A stretch of DNA of 64,000 nt from positions 186,001-250,000 of the forward strand of contig NZ_JBBHER010000003.1 of the NCBI RefSeq assembly GCF_037646705.1. Reading direction: 5' to 3'. A program made the position numbers and the translations under genes. Source of the stretch: Pikeienuella litoralis. Its GTDB lineage: Bacteria; Pseudomonadota; Alphaproteobacteria; Rhodobacterales; Rhodobacteraceae. Positions 1 to 7,880 of this stretch are shown piece by piece. How positions within the stretch are numbered: the stretch's first letter is position 1; every line of letters starts with the position of its first letter. The notes beneath the pieces were generated by a model. That model made no database searches. It was given only the letters and a program-made list of their open reading frames with translations, and was not told the DNA's origin.

Positions 1-610
1 TCCGATCTTCGAAGCGCGGAATGTGCTGGGCCGCGCCCTGATAGGCCTGAAGACCGGAAAACGTCAGCCCCGGCGCCGCGGCGGCCGCCTTGGCGATCTC
101 CAGGACGGCTTCGGTCGTGGTCACGCCGCACCGCCCGGTGTCGCAGTCGATCTCCACCAGCACCTCGATCGTGACCCCGGCGGCGACGGCGGCGGCGGAC
201 AGATCGGCGATATTGTCGATATCGTCGCAGCAGACGATGCAGCGGGAGAGTTTCGCGACGTCCGCCAGCATCGCGATCTTTCTCGCGTCGCGCACCTGAT
301 TGGAGACAAGAATGTCGCCCACCCCGGCGCGGGCGAAGGCGAGCGCCTCGGAGGCTTTCTGGCAGCAGATCCCGACGGCGCCGCCAACCTCGATCTGATA
401 GGTCGCGACATCGACGGATTTATGCATCTTGGCGTGCGCGCGGTGTGCGACGCCCGCCGCTGCGCAGAAGTCTCGAAGCTTGGCGACGTTCCGCTCGAAC
501 GCGTCGAGGTCGATGACAAGGCAGGGCGTCTGGATATCGGCCTCGCTCATGCCGGGAAGAGCGGGAACATCGAAGCCGACTTCGGGCGCAGGGGCGGCGG
601 GTTGGTTCAT
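1..610 (-). CDS. D-threonine aldolase / 3-hydroxy-D-aspartate aldolase-type PLP enzyme (3' end beyond window)
   Basis: The first 203 residues of a fold-type III PLP enzyme (alanine racemase N-terminal domain family) are visible; the C-terminal metal-binding half lies beyond the left edge. The start is ATG at 610. The motif RAHAKMHKS (about residues 57-65) carries the lysine expected to hold PLP, and GAVGICCQKASEA and DILVSNQV follow as in D-threonine aldolase, D-serine dehydratase and the beta-hydroxyaspartate aldolase BhcC. The AKMHKS and CCQK forms look closer to BhcC of Paracoccus than to D-serine dehydratases, but that is from memory. Family members cleave D-3-hydroxyamino acids to glycine plus an aldehyde or glyoxylate. 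No other bhc gene is visible, so the exact substrate is open. Confidence 0.8.
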   Translation of the reverse strand, partial: MNQPAAPAPEVGFDVPALPGMSEADIQTPCLVIDLDAFERNVAKLRDFCAAAGVAHRAHAKMHKSVDVATYQIEVGGAVGICCQKASEALAFARAGVGDILVSNQVRDARKIAMLADVAKLSRCIVCCDDIDNIADLSAAAVAAGVTIEVLVEIDCDTGRCGVTTTEAVLEIAKAAAAAPGLTFSGLQAYQGAAQHIPRFEDR

Positions 611-782
611 TTCAGGTTGTCCATTCAAGTGGTTCGGGTCGGCGTCGCCGCCCGTGACGATGCCCCGGGGCGGCCGCGGCGACAAGGGGGAGGCGCGCGC
701 GGCGCCCGTCATGCGCCACATTCCAGCTCGATAGACGCAAGCGCGCCTTTCAGAAACGCGCCCCGGACCCCATAATCTGACG

Positions 783-1433
783 ATGGAGACTCGACTCGGA
801 ACACGGCGCGTCAAGACGCGGCCGGAGATCATCGCGGACGCGGCGGTCCACGCGCTCGGCGTCGGATTCGGGCTGATCGGCGGCCCGATCCTGATCGCGC
901 TCGTCGCCGCGCGGGGGGAGCCGGGCCCGGTCATCGCGGTGTCGATCTATGTCGCCACGCTGATCGCGATGTTCTCGTTCTCGGCGATCTATAACCTTCT
1001 CCCGGTCGAAGGCGCGAAGGACTGGCTGCGCCGGCTCGATCATTCGACGATCTATCTGAAGATCGCCGGCGCCTACACGCCGTTCGCCGCCCTGTCGGTG
1101 GGGGGAAAGCTGGGCGTGGGGCTCCTCGCCGGGATCTGGGCGACGGCGGGGTTCGGGATTGCGTTGAAGCTGTTTTTTCCGCGCCGGTTCGATACGCTTT
1201 CCATCTTCCTGTATCTCGGGATGGGATGGGCGGCGGTGATGTTTGCGGGAGACATCGCCCGCAGCATCGACACCTCGGCGCTGACCCTCATGTTCGTGGC
1301 CGGCGGGCTCTATTCGATCGGGGTGATCTTCCACCTTTGGGAGCGCCTGCCGTTCCAGAACGCGATCTGGCACGTTTTCGTGCTTTCGGCGACAGTGACG
1401 CTCTATGGCGCGGTGGTGCTGGAGTTCACCTGA
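783..1433 (+). CDS. trhA: TrhA / hemolysin III (PAQR) family membrane protein
   Basis: This 216-residue protein consists almost entirely of hydrophobic segments, consistent with the seven membrane helices of the PAQR/hemolysin III family. Family landmarks are visible: an early histidine in ADAAVHALGVGFG, the DHSTIYLKIAGAYTPF segment after the second helix, and the C-terminal HLWERLPFQNAIWHVFVL with two conserved histidines. Bacterial members (TrhA, YqfA) are linked to membrane energetics and lipid homeostasis; the hemolysin name is historical. The gene converges on parC with an 8-base gap. Length is normal for the family. Confidence 0.9.
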   Translation: METRLGTRRVKTRPEIIADAAVHALGVGFGLIGGPILIALVAARGEPGPVIAVSIYVATLIAMFSFSAIYNLLPVEGAKDWLRRLDHSTIYLKIAGAYTPFAALSVGGKLGVGLLAGIWATAGFGIALKLFFPRRFDTLSIFLYLGMGWAAVMFAGDIARSIDTSALTLMFVAGGLYSIGVIFHLWERLPFQNAIWHVFVLSATVTLYGAVVLEFT

Positions 1434-1441
1434 CGGCGCGT

Positions 1442-3679
1442 TCAGTTGAACTTGTTGTCGCGAGGGAAGCCGCGCGGCGCCATCCGTCCCGATGTCGCCC
1501 GCTTCGCGAGCCACTCGTCCAGCACGGGTTCGGTCCGGGTCCGCCCGGCCGGGTCGCGCCATGAGAGGCCCTCGGCGAGGTTGAATGTCGTCGCGTCCGC
1601 GAGGCCGCCATCCTTGTATTTCTGGAGGCGCACGCCCTTGCCGCGGCTCATCTCGGGCAGATCCGCAAGCGGGAAGACCAGAACCTTCCGGTTCTCTCCC
1701 ACGACAGCGACATGATCGCCGGAGACTGGGCGGCAGACACGGGCCGTCGCGCCGTCCTTCAGGTTCAGCGTTTGCTTGCCGCTGCGGGTCTGCGCGATCA
1801 GGTCGTCTTCGAGCGCGACGAACCCGTCGCCCGCGGAGGACGCGAGCAGAAGCCGCCCGCCGGGCCGATGAAGCAGAAGCGCGACCATGTCCTCATCATT
1901 GGCCATGTCGACCATCAGGCGCACCGGCTCGCCCATGCCGCGCCCGCCGGGAAGTTTGTGCACGTCGAGCGTGAAGATGCGCCCGCCCGACGCGGCGAGA
2001 AGAAGCTTGTCCGTCGTCTCCGCATGCAGGATGAAACGCCCGGAATCGCCGTCCTTGAATTTCAGCTCGCCGTCGAGCGGCTGATGTCCGCGAAGCGTGC
2101 GGATCCAGCCCTTTTCGGAGCAGACCACCGTCACCGGCTCCTTGTCGATCATGGCTTCGAGGCTGATCTCCTCGACATCGGGCGCCTGGGAGATCTCGGT
2201 GCGCCGCGCGCCGCCGGGGGCCGAGCGGCCGAAACGGGTGCGGATGTCGCGCACCTCTTCGGCGATCCGCGCCCATTGGAGGCTGGCGTCGCCGATCAGC
2301 GCGGTCAGCCCGGCCTGCTCCTCGAGCAGCGTGTCGCGCTCGCGCCGCAGCGCCATCTCCTCCAGCTTCCGGAGGTTGCGGAGCCGCATGTTCAGGATCG
2401 CCTCGGCCTGCGCGTCGGTCAGCTCGAACTCGGCGATCAGCATCGCTTTCGGCTCGTCCTCATAGCGGATGATCTCGATCACCCGGTCGAGATTGAGGTA
2501 GGCGATGATGTAGCCTTCGAGCACTTCGAGGCGCTTCGCGATCTCGCCAAGGCGATTTTGCGACCGGCGGATCAGAACGTCGCGGCGATGGCCGAGGAAC
2601 GCCAGAAGCACCTCGCGGAGCCCGCAGACCTTCGGCGTGCGCCCGTCGATCAGCACGTTCATGTTCAGGCTGAAGCGGGTTTCAAGGTCGGTCAGCCGAA
2701 ACAGGCTCTCCATCATCTGCGCCGGATCGACGCTGCGCGAGCGCGGCTCGAGAACGAGGCGGATATCCTCCGCGCTCTCGTCGTGAAGATCGGCGAGGAT
2801 GGGGAGCTTCTTCGCGTTGATGAGGTCGGCGATGCGCTCGATCAGTTTCGATTTCTGCACCTGATACGGGATCTCGGTGACGACGACGCGCCAGAGCCCC
2901 CGGCCCAGATCCTCGCGCTCCCAGCGCGCGCGAAGCCGGAATGAGCCGCGGCCGGTCTCATAGGCGGTGAGGATGTTCGCGCGCGGCTCGATCAGAACGC
3001 CGCCGGTCGGGAAGTCGGGGCCGGGAATGATCTCGGCCAGGGTCTCCGGCCGGGCGTTCGGCGTCTTGATCAGATGCAGGAGCGCGTCGCAGACTTCGTG
3101 CACGTTGTGCGGCGGGATCGAGGTCGCCATGCCGACGGCGATGCCGCTGGAGCCGTTGGCGAGAAGATTGGGGAACGCGGAGGGCATCACCACCGGCTCG
3201 CGCTCGGAGCCGTCGTAATTGTCGCGGAAATCGACCGCGTCCTCCGAAAGGCCGACCATCATCGCCTGAGCGGCGGCCGTCAGGCGCGCTTCCGTGTAGC
3301 GCTGCGCGGCGGCGTTGTCCCCGTCGATATTGCCGAAATTCCCCTGCCCCTCGACGAGGGGGTAGCGCTGGGAGAAATCCTGCGCGAGCCGCACCAGCGC
3401 GTCGTAGATCGCCTGATCGCCATGCGGGTGATAGCCGCCCATCACCTCGCCGACGATCTTGGCGCATTTCCGGAACGCGGAGCCCGGCTCCAGCTTCAGC
3501 ATGCGCATCGCGTAGAGGATCCGCCGGTGGACGGGCTTCAGCCCGTCGCGCGCGTCCGGCAGCGCTCTGTTGGTGATGGTCGAGAGCGCATATTGCAGAT
3601 ACCGCTCGCCGAGCGCCCGGCGCATCGGCTCGGCAATGATTTCACCAGGGTCTTTGTCATCGTCGCGTTGATCGGCCAT
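1442..3679 (-). CDS. parC: DNA topoisomerase IV subunit A
   Basis: This 745-residue type IIA topoisomerase A subunit pairs with ParE to decatenate daughter chromosomes. I chose ATG 3679 (MADQRDDDKD) over the upstream in-frame start at 3742 because homologous sequence begins there. The breakage-reunion domain has HPHGD (about 84-88) and the active-site tyrosine Y128 in RYTEARL. There is no GyrA box (QRRGGKG), which separates it from GyrA. In the quinolone-determining region, Gln and Asp occupy the places of E. coli ParC Ser80 and Glu84. The C-terminal beta-pinwheel (about residues 500-745) is shorter than in GyrA. It is divergent from the SDR gene at 3727, with 47 bases between. Confidence 0.95.
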   Translation of the reverse strand: MADQRDDDKDPGEIIAEPMRRALGERYLQYALSTITNRALPDARDGLKPVHRRILYAMRMLKLEPGSAFRKCAKIVGEVMGGYHPHGDQAIYDALVRLAQDFSQRYPLVEGQGNFGNIDGDNAAAQRYTEARLTAAAQAMMVGLSEDAVDFRDNYDGSEREPVVMPSAFPNLLANGSSGIAVGMATSIPPHNVHEVCDALLHLIKTPNARPETLAEIIPGPDFPTGGVLIEPRANILTAYETGRGSFRLRARWEREDLGRGLWRVVVTEIPYQVQKSKLIERIADLINAKKLPILADLHDESAEDIRLVLEPRSRSVDPAQMMESLFRLTDLETRFSLNMNVLIDGRTPKVCGLREVLLAFLGHRRDVLIRRSQNRLGEIAKRLEVLEGYIIAYLNLDRVIEIIRYEDEPKAMLIAEFELTDAQAEAILNMRLRNLRKLEEMALRRERDTLLEEQAGLTALIGDASLQWARIAEEVRDIRTRFGRSAPGGARRTEISQAPDVEEISLEAMIDKEPVTVVCSEKGWIRTLRGHQPLDGELKFKDGDSGRFILHAETTDKLLLAASGGRIFTLDVHKLPGGRGMGEPVRLMVDMANDEDMVALLLHRPGGRLLLASSAGDGFVALEDDLIAQTRSGKQTLNLKDGATARVCRPVSGDHVAVVGENRKVLVFPLADLPEMSRGKGVRLQKYKDGGLADATTFNLAEGLSWRDPAGRTRTEPVLDEWLAKRATSGRMAPRGFPRDNKFN

Positions 3680-3726
3680 AGACGCCGTATAGGGGGCGGG
3701 CGGCCCCCGGGTCCAGAGAGGACGGC

Positions 3727-4563
3727 ATGACGAAGCGGACAATCCTCATCACCGGGTGCGCATCCGGCATCGGCGAAGACGCGGCGACGACATTGCGCGC
3801 GCGGGGCTGGCGGGTTTTCGCCACCTGCCGGCGCGAGGCGGACGCCGCGCGGCTGCGCGAGGCCGGCTTCGAGAGCTGGCGGCTCGATTACGAGGACGAG
3901 GAGAGCGTGGCCGCCGGCGCGGCGGAGGCGCTGGCCCGGTCCGAGGGGCGGCTGGACGCGCTGTTCAACAATGGCGCGTGGGCGCTGCCGGGCCCGGCGG
4001 AGGACCTGCCGAGGGATGGGCTGCGCGCGATCTTCGAGGCCAATCTCTTCGGCCCGCATCAGCTCGCCGCCGCGGTCCTGCCGGCGATGAGGGCGGCCGG
4101 GGGCGGGAGGATCGTGAATTGCTCATCGGTTCTCGGCATGGTCGCGGCGCCCTATCGCGGGGCCTATAATGCGACGAAATTCGCGCTCGAAGGGTTGACG
4201 GACACCCTGCGGCGGGAACTCGCGGGCGCGCCGGTGGAGATCGTCCTGATCGCGCCCGGCCCGATCCTGACCCCGTTCCGGCGAAACTCCCGCGCGCCGT
4301 ATGAACGCTGGATGCGGCCGGCGCGCGCCGGCTCCAGCCACCCGCAGGAGATCTGGAGCGAGATCGAGCGCCGGCTCTACAAGGACAAGAAGGGCGGGCG
4401 GTTCGACCTCCAGCCCGCCGCCGTGACCGCGAAGCTGATCCGGGCGCTGGAGGATCCGCGCCCGCGCGCGCGCTATCTGGTGACCACCCCGACCTATCTT
4501 GCGGACATTCTGCGCCGGGTCCTGCCGACGCGGGCGCTGGACCGGGTCATCGGGCGGCGCTGA
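3727..4563 (+). CDS. Short-chain dehydrogenase/reductase
   Basis: A 278-residue classical SDR. The cofactor motif TGCASGIG (9-16), the structural NNGA (81-84, a variant of NNAG), the catalytic serine in NCSS (133/134) and Y147-x3-K151 are all present. The arginine-rich stretch after beta-2 (TCRRE, about 33-37) suggests an NADP(H) preference; this is inference. Members of this branch with a long C-terminal tail reduce retinal-like, steroid-like or fatty ketones, but the substrate cannot be read here. The ATG is preceded by a purine-rich GAGAGGA. It ends directly against the convergent SCP2 gene (4563/4564). Confidence 0.88.
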   Translation: MTKRTILITGCASGIGEDAATTLRARGWRVFATCRREADAARLREAGFESWRLDYEDEESVAAGAAEALARSEGRLDALFNNGAWALPGPAEDLPRDGLRAIFEANLFGPHQLAAAVLPAMRAAGGGRIVNCSSVLGMVAAPYRGAYNATKFALEGLTDTLRRELAGAPVEIVLIAPGPILTPFRRNSRAPYERWMRPARAGSSHPQEIWSEIERRLYKDKKGGRFDLQPAAVTAKLIRALEDPRPRARYLVTTPTYLADILRRVLPTRALDRVIGRR

Positions 4564-4848
4564 TCAGAGCAGGGTCTGCAATTGCAGCGCGACGGAAAGG
4601 TCGCCGTCCACCTTGATCTTGCCGGTCATGAACGCGGTGGTGGGGCTGAGATCGCCGGTCAGAAGCTTCTTGAGGTCCTTCTTCGACAGCGAGATCACGC
4701 AATCGGCCTCCATGTCCTCGCGCGTCACCTCGCGGCGATTGATGATGAGAACGCCGTCATCGCCGCAATCGAACTTCAACACCTTGTCGAAATCCGAAGC
4801 GGCGACGCGGTCGCGCATCTCTTGCGGAATGTCATCATGCGTGGACAT
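4564..4848 (-). CDS. SCP2 sterol-binding domain protein
   Basis: A 94-residue single-domain protein of the SCP2 sterol carrier family. Recognisable elements are a beta strand with DGVLIINRR, the segment DCVISLSKKDLKKLLTGDLSP, and the closing GKIKVDGDLSVALQLQTLL, which forms the wall of the lipid-binding cavity. Such proteins bind acyl chains or acyl-CoA in the cytoplasm, and their specific role in bacteria is largely unassigned. It has no signal peptide. The convergent neighbour is the SDR, and no partner gene shares its strand nearby. Confidence 0.88.
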   Translation of the reverse strand: MSTHDDIPQEMRDRVAASDFDKVLKFDCGDDGVLIINRREVTREDMEADCVISLSKKDLKKLLTGDLSPTTAFMTGKIKVDGDLSVALQLQTLL

Positions 4849-5042
4849 CGGTCAGGCGCCTTTACCAGTTGGAGCGTGATCGCCAAGGGGGACGAGACCC
4901 AAGCATACCGATCCGCGCCGGATCCGAAACCGCAAAAGACGCGTTGCGGTGATATCTCCCCGCCCGCGCCGGCCCCCGTTCGCAAGGGCTTGACGGAGCG
5001 CCCGGGCGCGGCGAGCGTCGGCGCGATCCGGAGGAGTGCGAG

Positions 5043-5744
5043 ATGGCGATCAAGGCTGCGGTTTTCGATGTGTTCGGCACGGTGGTGGACTGGCGCGCGG
5101 GCGTCGCGGGGGAGGTGGCCGCGCAGTTCAGGGCCAAGGGGCTCGAGCATGACGCCGGCGCGTTCGCAGACGCCTGGCGCGGCGAGTATCAACCGGCGAT
5201 GGCGCGGGTCCGGAGCGGCGCGCGCGGCTATGTTCCGCTCGATCGGCTCCACCGCGAGAATCTCGACATTGTGTTGGCGGCGAGAGGGCTGGAGGCGGCG
5301 TTCGACCCGGTGGAGCGGGATGCGCTGAATCACGCCTGGGAGCGCCTGCCGCCCTGGCCGGACAGCGTCGCCGGGGTCGCGGCGATTCGGGAGAAGTCGC
5401 CGGTCGCGACATGCTCGAACGGCTCGATCGCGCTGATGGTTTCGCTGGCGCGTTTCGCCGGGCTGAGCTGGGATGCGATCCTCGGGGCGGAAATCGCCCG
5501 CGGCTACAAGCCCGATCCGAAGGTCTATCAGGCCTCCGCCGCCGCGCTCGGGTTCGCCGCGGATGAGGTGCTGATGGTCGCCGCGCATAACTCCGACCTC
5601 GCCGCCGCGCGCGCGGCCGGGCTGAAGACCGCGTTCATCCCGCGCCCGGACGAGAAAGGCGCCGGCCGGGGCGAGACCCGGGCCGAGGCGGATTGGGATC
5701 TGATCGCCGAAGACCTCGTCGACCTTGCGCGGCGGATCGGCTAG
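5043..5744 (+). CDS. Haloacid dehalogenase, type II (HAD superfamily)
   Basis: A 233-residue HAD hydrolase matching L-2-haloacid dehalogenases in length and motif order. The nucleophile D9 lies in FDVFGTVVDW. Motif II is the SNGS of VATCSNGSIALM (about 121-125). The motif III lysine is in RGYKPDPKVYQ and motif IV is VAAHNSDLAAARAAGL. The type II signature (asparagine in AAHNSDL rather than a second acidic pair) supports hydrolysis of 2-haloalkanoic acids, though many genomic members act on unknown substrates. The start is preceded by GGAGG at a good distance. Its last four bases overlap the convergent aminotransferase. Confidence 0.87.
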   Translation: MAIKAAVFDVFGTVVDWRAGVAGEVAAQFRAKGLEHDAGAFADAWRGEYQPAMARVRSGARGYVPLDRLHRENLDIVLAARGLEAAFDPVERDALNHAWERLPPWPDSVAGVAAIREKSPVATCSNGSIALMVSLARFAGLSWDAILGAEIARGYKPDPKVYQASAAALGFAADEVLMVAAHNSDLAAARAAGLKTAFIPRPDEKGAGRGETRAEADWDLIAEDLVDLARRIG

Positions 5745-6856
5745 GAGCGGGCCGCGCGCGCATCGCCGAGCGCCGCGGGGAGCGCGGCTTCGAAGAGGGC
5801 CATGTCCTCCGGGCGCCCGGCGCTGACGCGGATGCAGCGGTTCTGCGGCGCGACGAAGGGCATCCGGACGAAAATGTCGCGGGCGATCAGCCCGTCGAGC
5901 ACCGCCTTCGCGAAATCACCGTCGGCGCCGCAGTCTATGGTGACGAAATTCGTGGCCGAGGGCAGCGCGCGTAGCCCGTTCGACGCGGCGATGGCGGTTA
6001 TCCGGCGCCGCGCTTCGGCGACATTCCGCTTCACCTCCGAGAGCCATTCATGGTCCGCGAGCGCGGCGAGGGCGCCCGCCTGAGCCACGCGGTTGACGCC
6101 GAAATGATTGCGGACCTTGTTGAACGCGGTCGCGAGCGGCTCGGCGGCGATCGCATAGCCGACGCGGGCGCCGGCCATGCCATGCGCCTTCGAGAAGGTG
6201 CGAAAGCGAATCACCCGCGGATCGTCCGGGTCGATCGCGGGCGCGGTCCCTTCGGGGGCGAAATCGATATAGGCCTCGTCGAGGCAAAGAAGCGCGCCCG
6301 GCGGCGTCGCATCGATCAGGCGCTGCACTGCGGCGGCGTCCCAGAAGCCGCCCATCGGATTGTCGGGATTGGCGAAATAGATCAGCCGCGCCCCCTCGGC
6401 GCGCGCCAGCGCGATCAGGCTTTCAGGGTCCTCCCGATCGTCGACATAGGGCGCCGCGACCAGCCGCCCGCCATAGCCGGCGACATGGAAATTGAAGGTG
6501 GGATAGGCGCCGAGCGAGGTGGCGACGGAGACGCCCGGCTCGACCAGCATCCGGCAGAGATAGCCGAGCATGCTGTCGATCCCCTCGCCGACGGTGATGT
6601 TGTCGGGGGAGACGCCATGATGCGCCGCGAGCGCGTGGCGGAGATCGTGATTTTCCGGGTCGCCGTATTTCCAGATGTCCGCGGCCGCCTGACGCATCGC
6701 CTCGATGGCTTTCGGCGAGGGGCCGAACACGCTCTCATTCGCGCCGATCCGCGCGGCGAAGGCGCGCCCGCGCGCGCGCTCCTGCGTTTCAGGGCCGACG
6801 AAGGGCACGGTCGAGGGCAGACTGGCGACAAGATCGGTGTAGATCGGTCCGGGCAT
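5741..6856 (-). CDS. PLP-dependent aminotransferase, HisC-like (fold type I)
   Basis: A 371-residue aminotransferase close to histidinol-phosphate aminotransferase in layout. It has the N-terminal ANESVFGPSP, the cofactor-ring segment GAYPTFNFHV, NPDNPMGG (about 163-170), the LDEAYIDFAP aspartate, and the Schiff-base lysine K223 in TFSKAHGMAGARVGYA. Near the C-terminus the substrate arginine is in IRVSAGRPEDM. HisC would complete the histidine pathway with the hisGZ genes at 18-20 kb, but it follows a fatty acyl-AMP ligase and an epimerase on the same strand (52-base gap), so a specialised role is possible. The exact amino donor and acceptor are not readable. Confidence 0.85.
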   Translation of the reverse strand: MPGPIYTDLVASLPSTVPFVGPETQERARGRAFAARIGANESVFGPSPKAIEAMRQAAADIWKYGDPENHDLRHALAAHHGVSPDNITVGEGIDSMLGYLCRMLVEPGVSVATSLGAYPTFNFHVAGYGGRLVAAPYVDDREDPESLIALARAEGARLIYFANPDNPMGGFWDAAAVQRLIDATPPGALLCLDEAYIDFAPEGTAPAIDPDDPRVIRFRTFSKAHGMAGARVGYAIAAEPLATAFNKVRNHFGVNRVAQAGALAALADHEWLSEVKRNVAEARRRITAIAASNGLRALPSATNFVTIDCGADGDFAKAVLDGLIARDIFVRMPFVAPQNRCIRVSAGRPEDMALFEAALPAALGDARAARS

Positions 6857-6908
6857 AAGGCGCTTCCTTGAAGATTCGATCCTATATCCGGCGAAGCGGC
6901 CGCCGGGA

Positions 6909-7880
6909 TCAAGAGGGGTGGGCTCGGGAGGAGCGGAGCCGCCCTTCGGCGCGGGCCGAGGCGGCCATATGGGCGAGGCCCTCGGCGAGGCCGATCCGCG
7001 GCTCCCAGATGGCGGAAGGCGGCGCGGGCAGCGCCGGGTCGGCGCTCCAGTCCGCGTGCAGAATCTCGCGCGCTTTCCCGGGGGTGAGCATGCCGGCGGC
7101 GCCGGTCAGGCGCGCCGCCGCGCCGCCGCACGCGCCGAGAAGCCGGAGCGCGGTCGCCGGCAGGCGGATGGCGCAGGGGGCGCGGCCGAGCGCCATCGCG
7201 GCGGTTCGCGTCAACTCCGGCCACGAATAGCCGCTCCGCCGCGCGTCCGTCAGCTCATGCGTCGCGCCGCCGCCCGGGCGCTCCGCGAAGGCGGCGATCG
7301 CGGCCCCGGCGTCACGCGCGTCGATCATCGTCACCCGCGCGCCGGCGCCGTTCAGCATCAGTTGCACCGGCGCATCCGCCAGCTTCAGCACTTTCAGGCT
7401 CTCGAGATCGTGCGCGCCGTAGATCGCCGCGGGGCGCAGAATGCGCCAGTCGCCGCCGGCGCCGAGCGCGGCGAGGCGATCTTCCCCGGCCCGCTTCGAC
7501 GCGGCGTAGGCGGACAGCCCGGGCTCGCGCGCCGCCATGGAGGAGATGAGGATGAAGCGCGCGTCCGGCGCATGAGCGCGCCACGCCCGCGCCAGCGCCG
7601 CCACGCCCTCCACGTTCGCGGCCATGAAGGCGGCCTTGCTCCCGGCCTTCACCAACCCGGCCATGTGGATGACGACGTCCGCGCCGCCGACAAGCCGGTC
7701 GAGCGCGCCGGGGTCGGAAAGAGCGCCGGGAATGATCTCGATCGGCCATTCCGCCAGTTCGGGAAGATCGGGCGCGCGCCGAACCAGCATCCGGACCCGC
7801 CAGCCTCGCGCCGCCAGCGCCGCCGCCGCGTGGCGGCCAAGGAACCCGGTTCCGCCGGTCAGGGCGGCGATTCGACTCAC
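6909..7880 (-). CDS. NAD-dependent epimerase/dehydratase (extended SDR)
   Basis: A 323-residue extended SDR. I chose the GTG at 7880 rather than upstream in-frame starts: its first bases overlap the TGA stop of the acyl-AMP ligase as GTGA, and the protein then begins VSRIAALTGGTGFLG, placing the nucleotide-binding motif where the family has it (T8-G15). S114, Y125 and K129 (YAASK) form the catalytic set. C-terminal residues diverge from sugar epimerases and resemble SDRs acting on lipid or isoprenoid-like ketones, but that is inference. Tight coupling to the acyl-AMP ligase suggests work on the same acyl substrate. Confidence 0.85.
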   Translation of the reverse strand: MSRIAALTGGTGFLGRHAAAALAARGWRVRMLVRRAPDLPELAEWPIEIIPGALSDPGALDRLVGGADVVIHMAGLVKAGSKAAFMAANVEGVAALARAWRAHAPDARFILISSMAAREPGLSAYAASKRAGEDRLAALGAGGDWRILRPAAIYGAHDLESLKVLKLADAPVQLMLNGAGARVTMIDARDAGAAIAAFAERPGGGATHELTDARRSGYSWPELTRTAAMALGRAPCAIRLPATALRLLGACGGAAARLTGAAGMLTPGKAREILHADWSADPALPAPPSAIWEPRIGLAEGLAHMAASARAEGRLRSSRAHPS

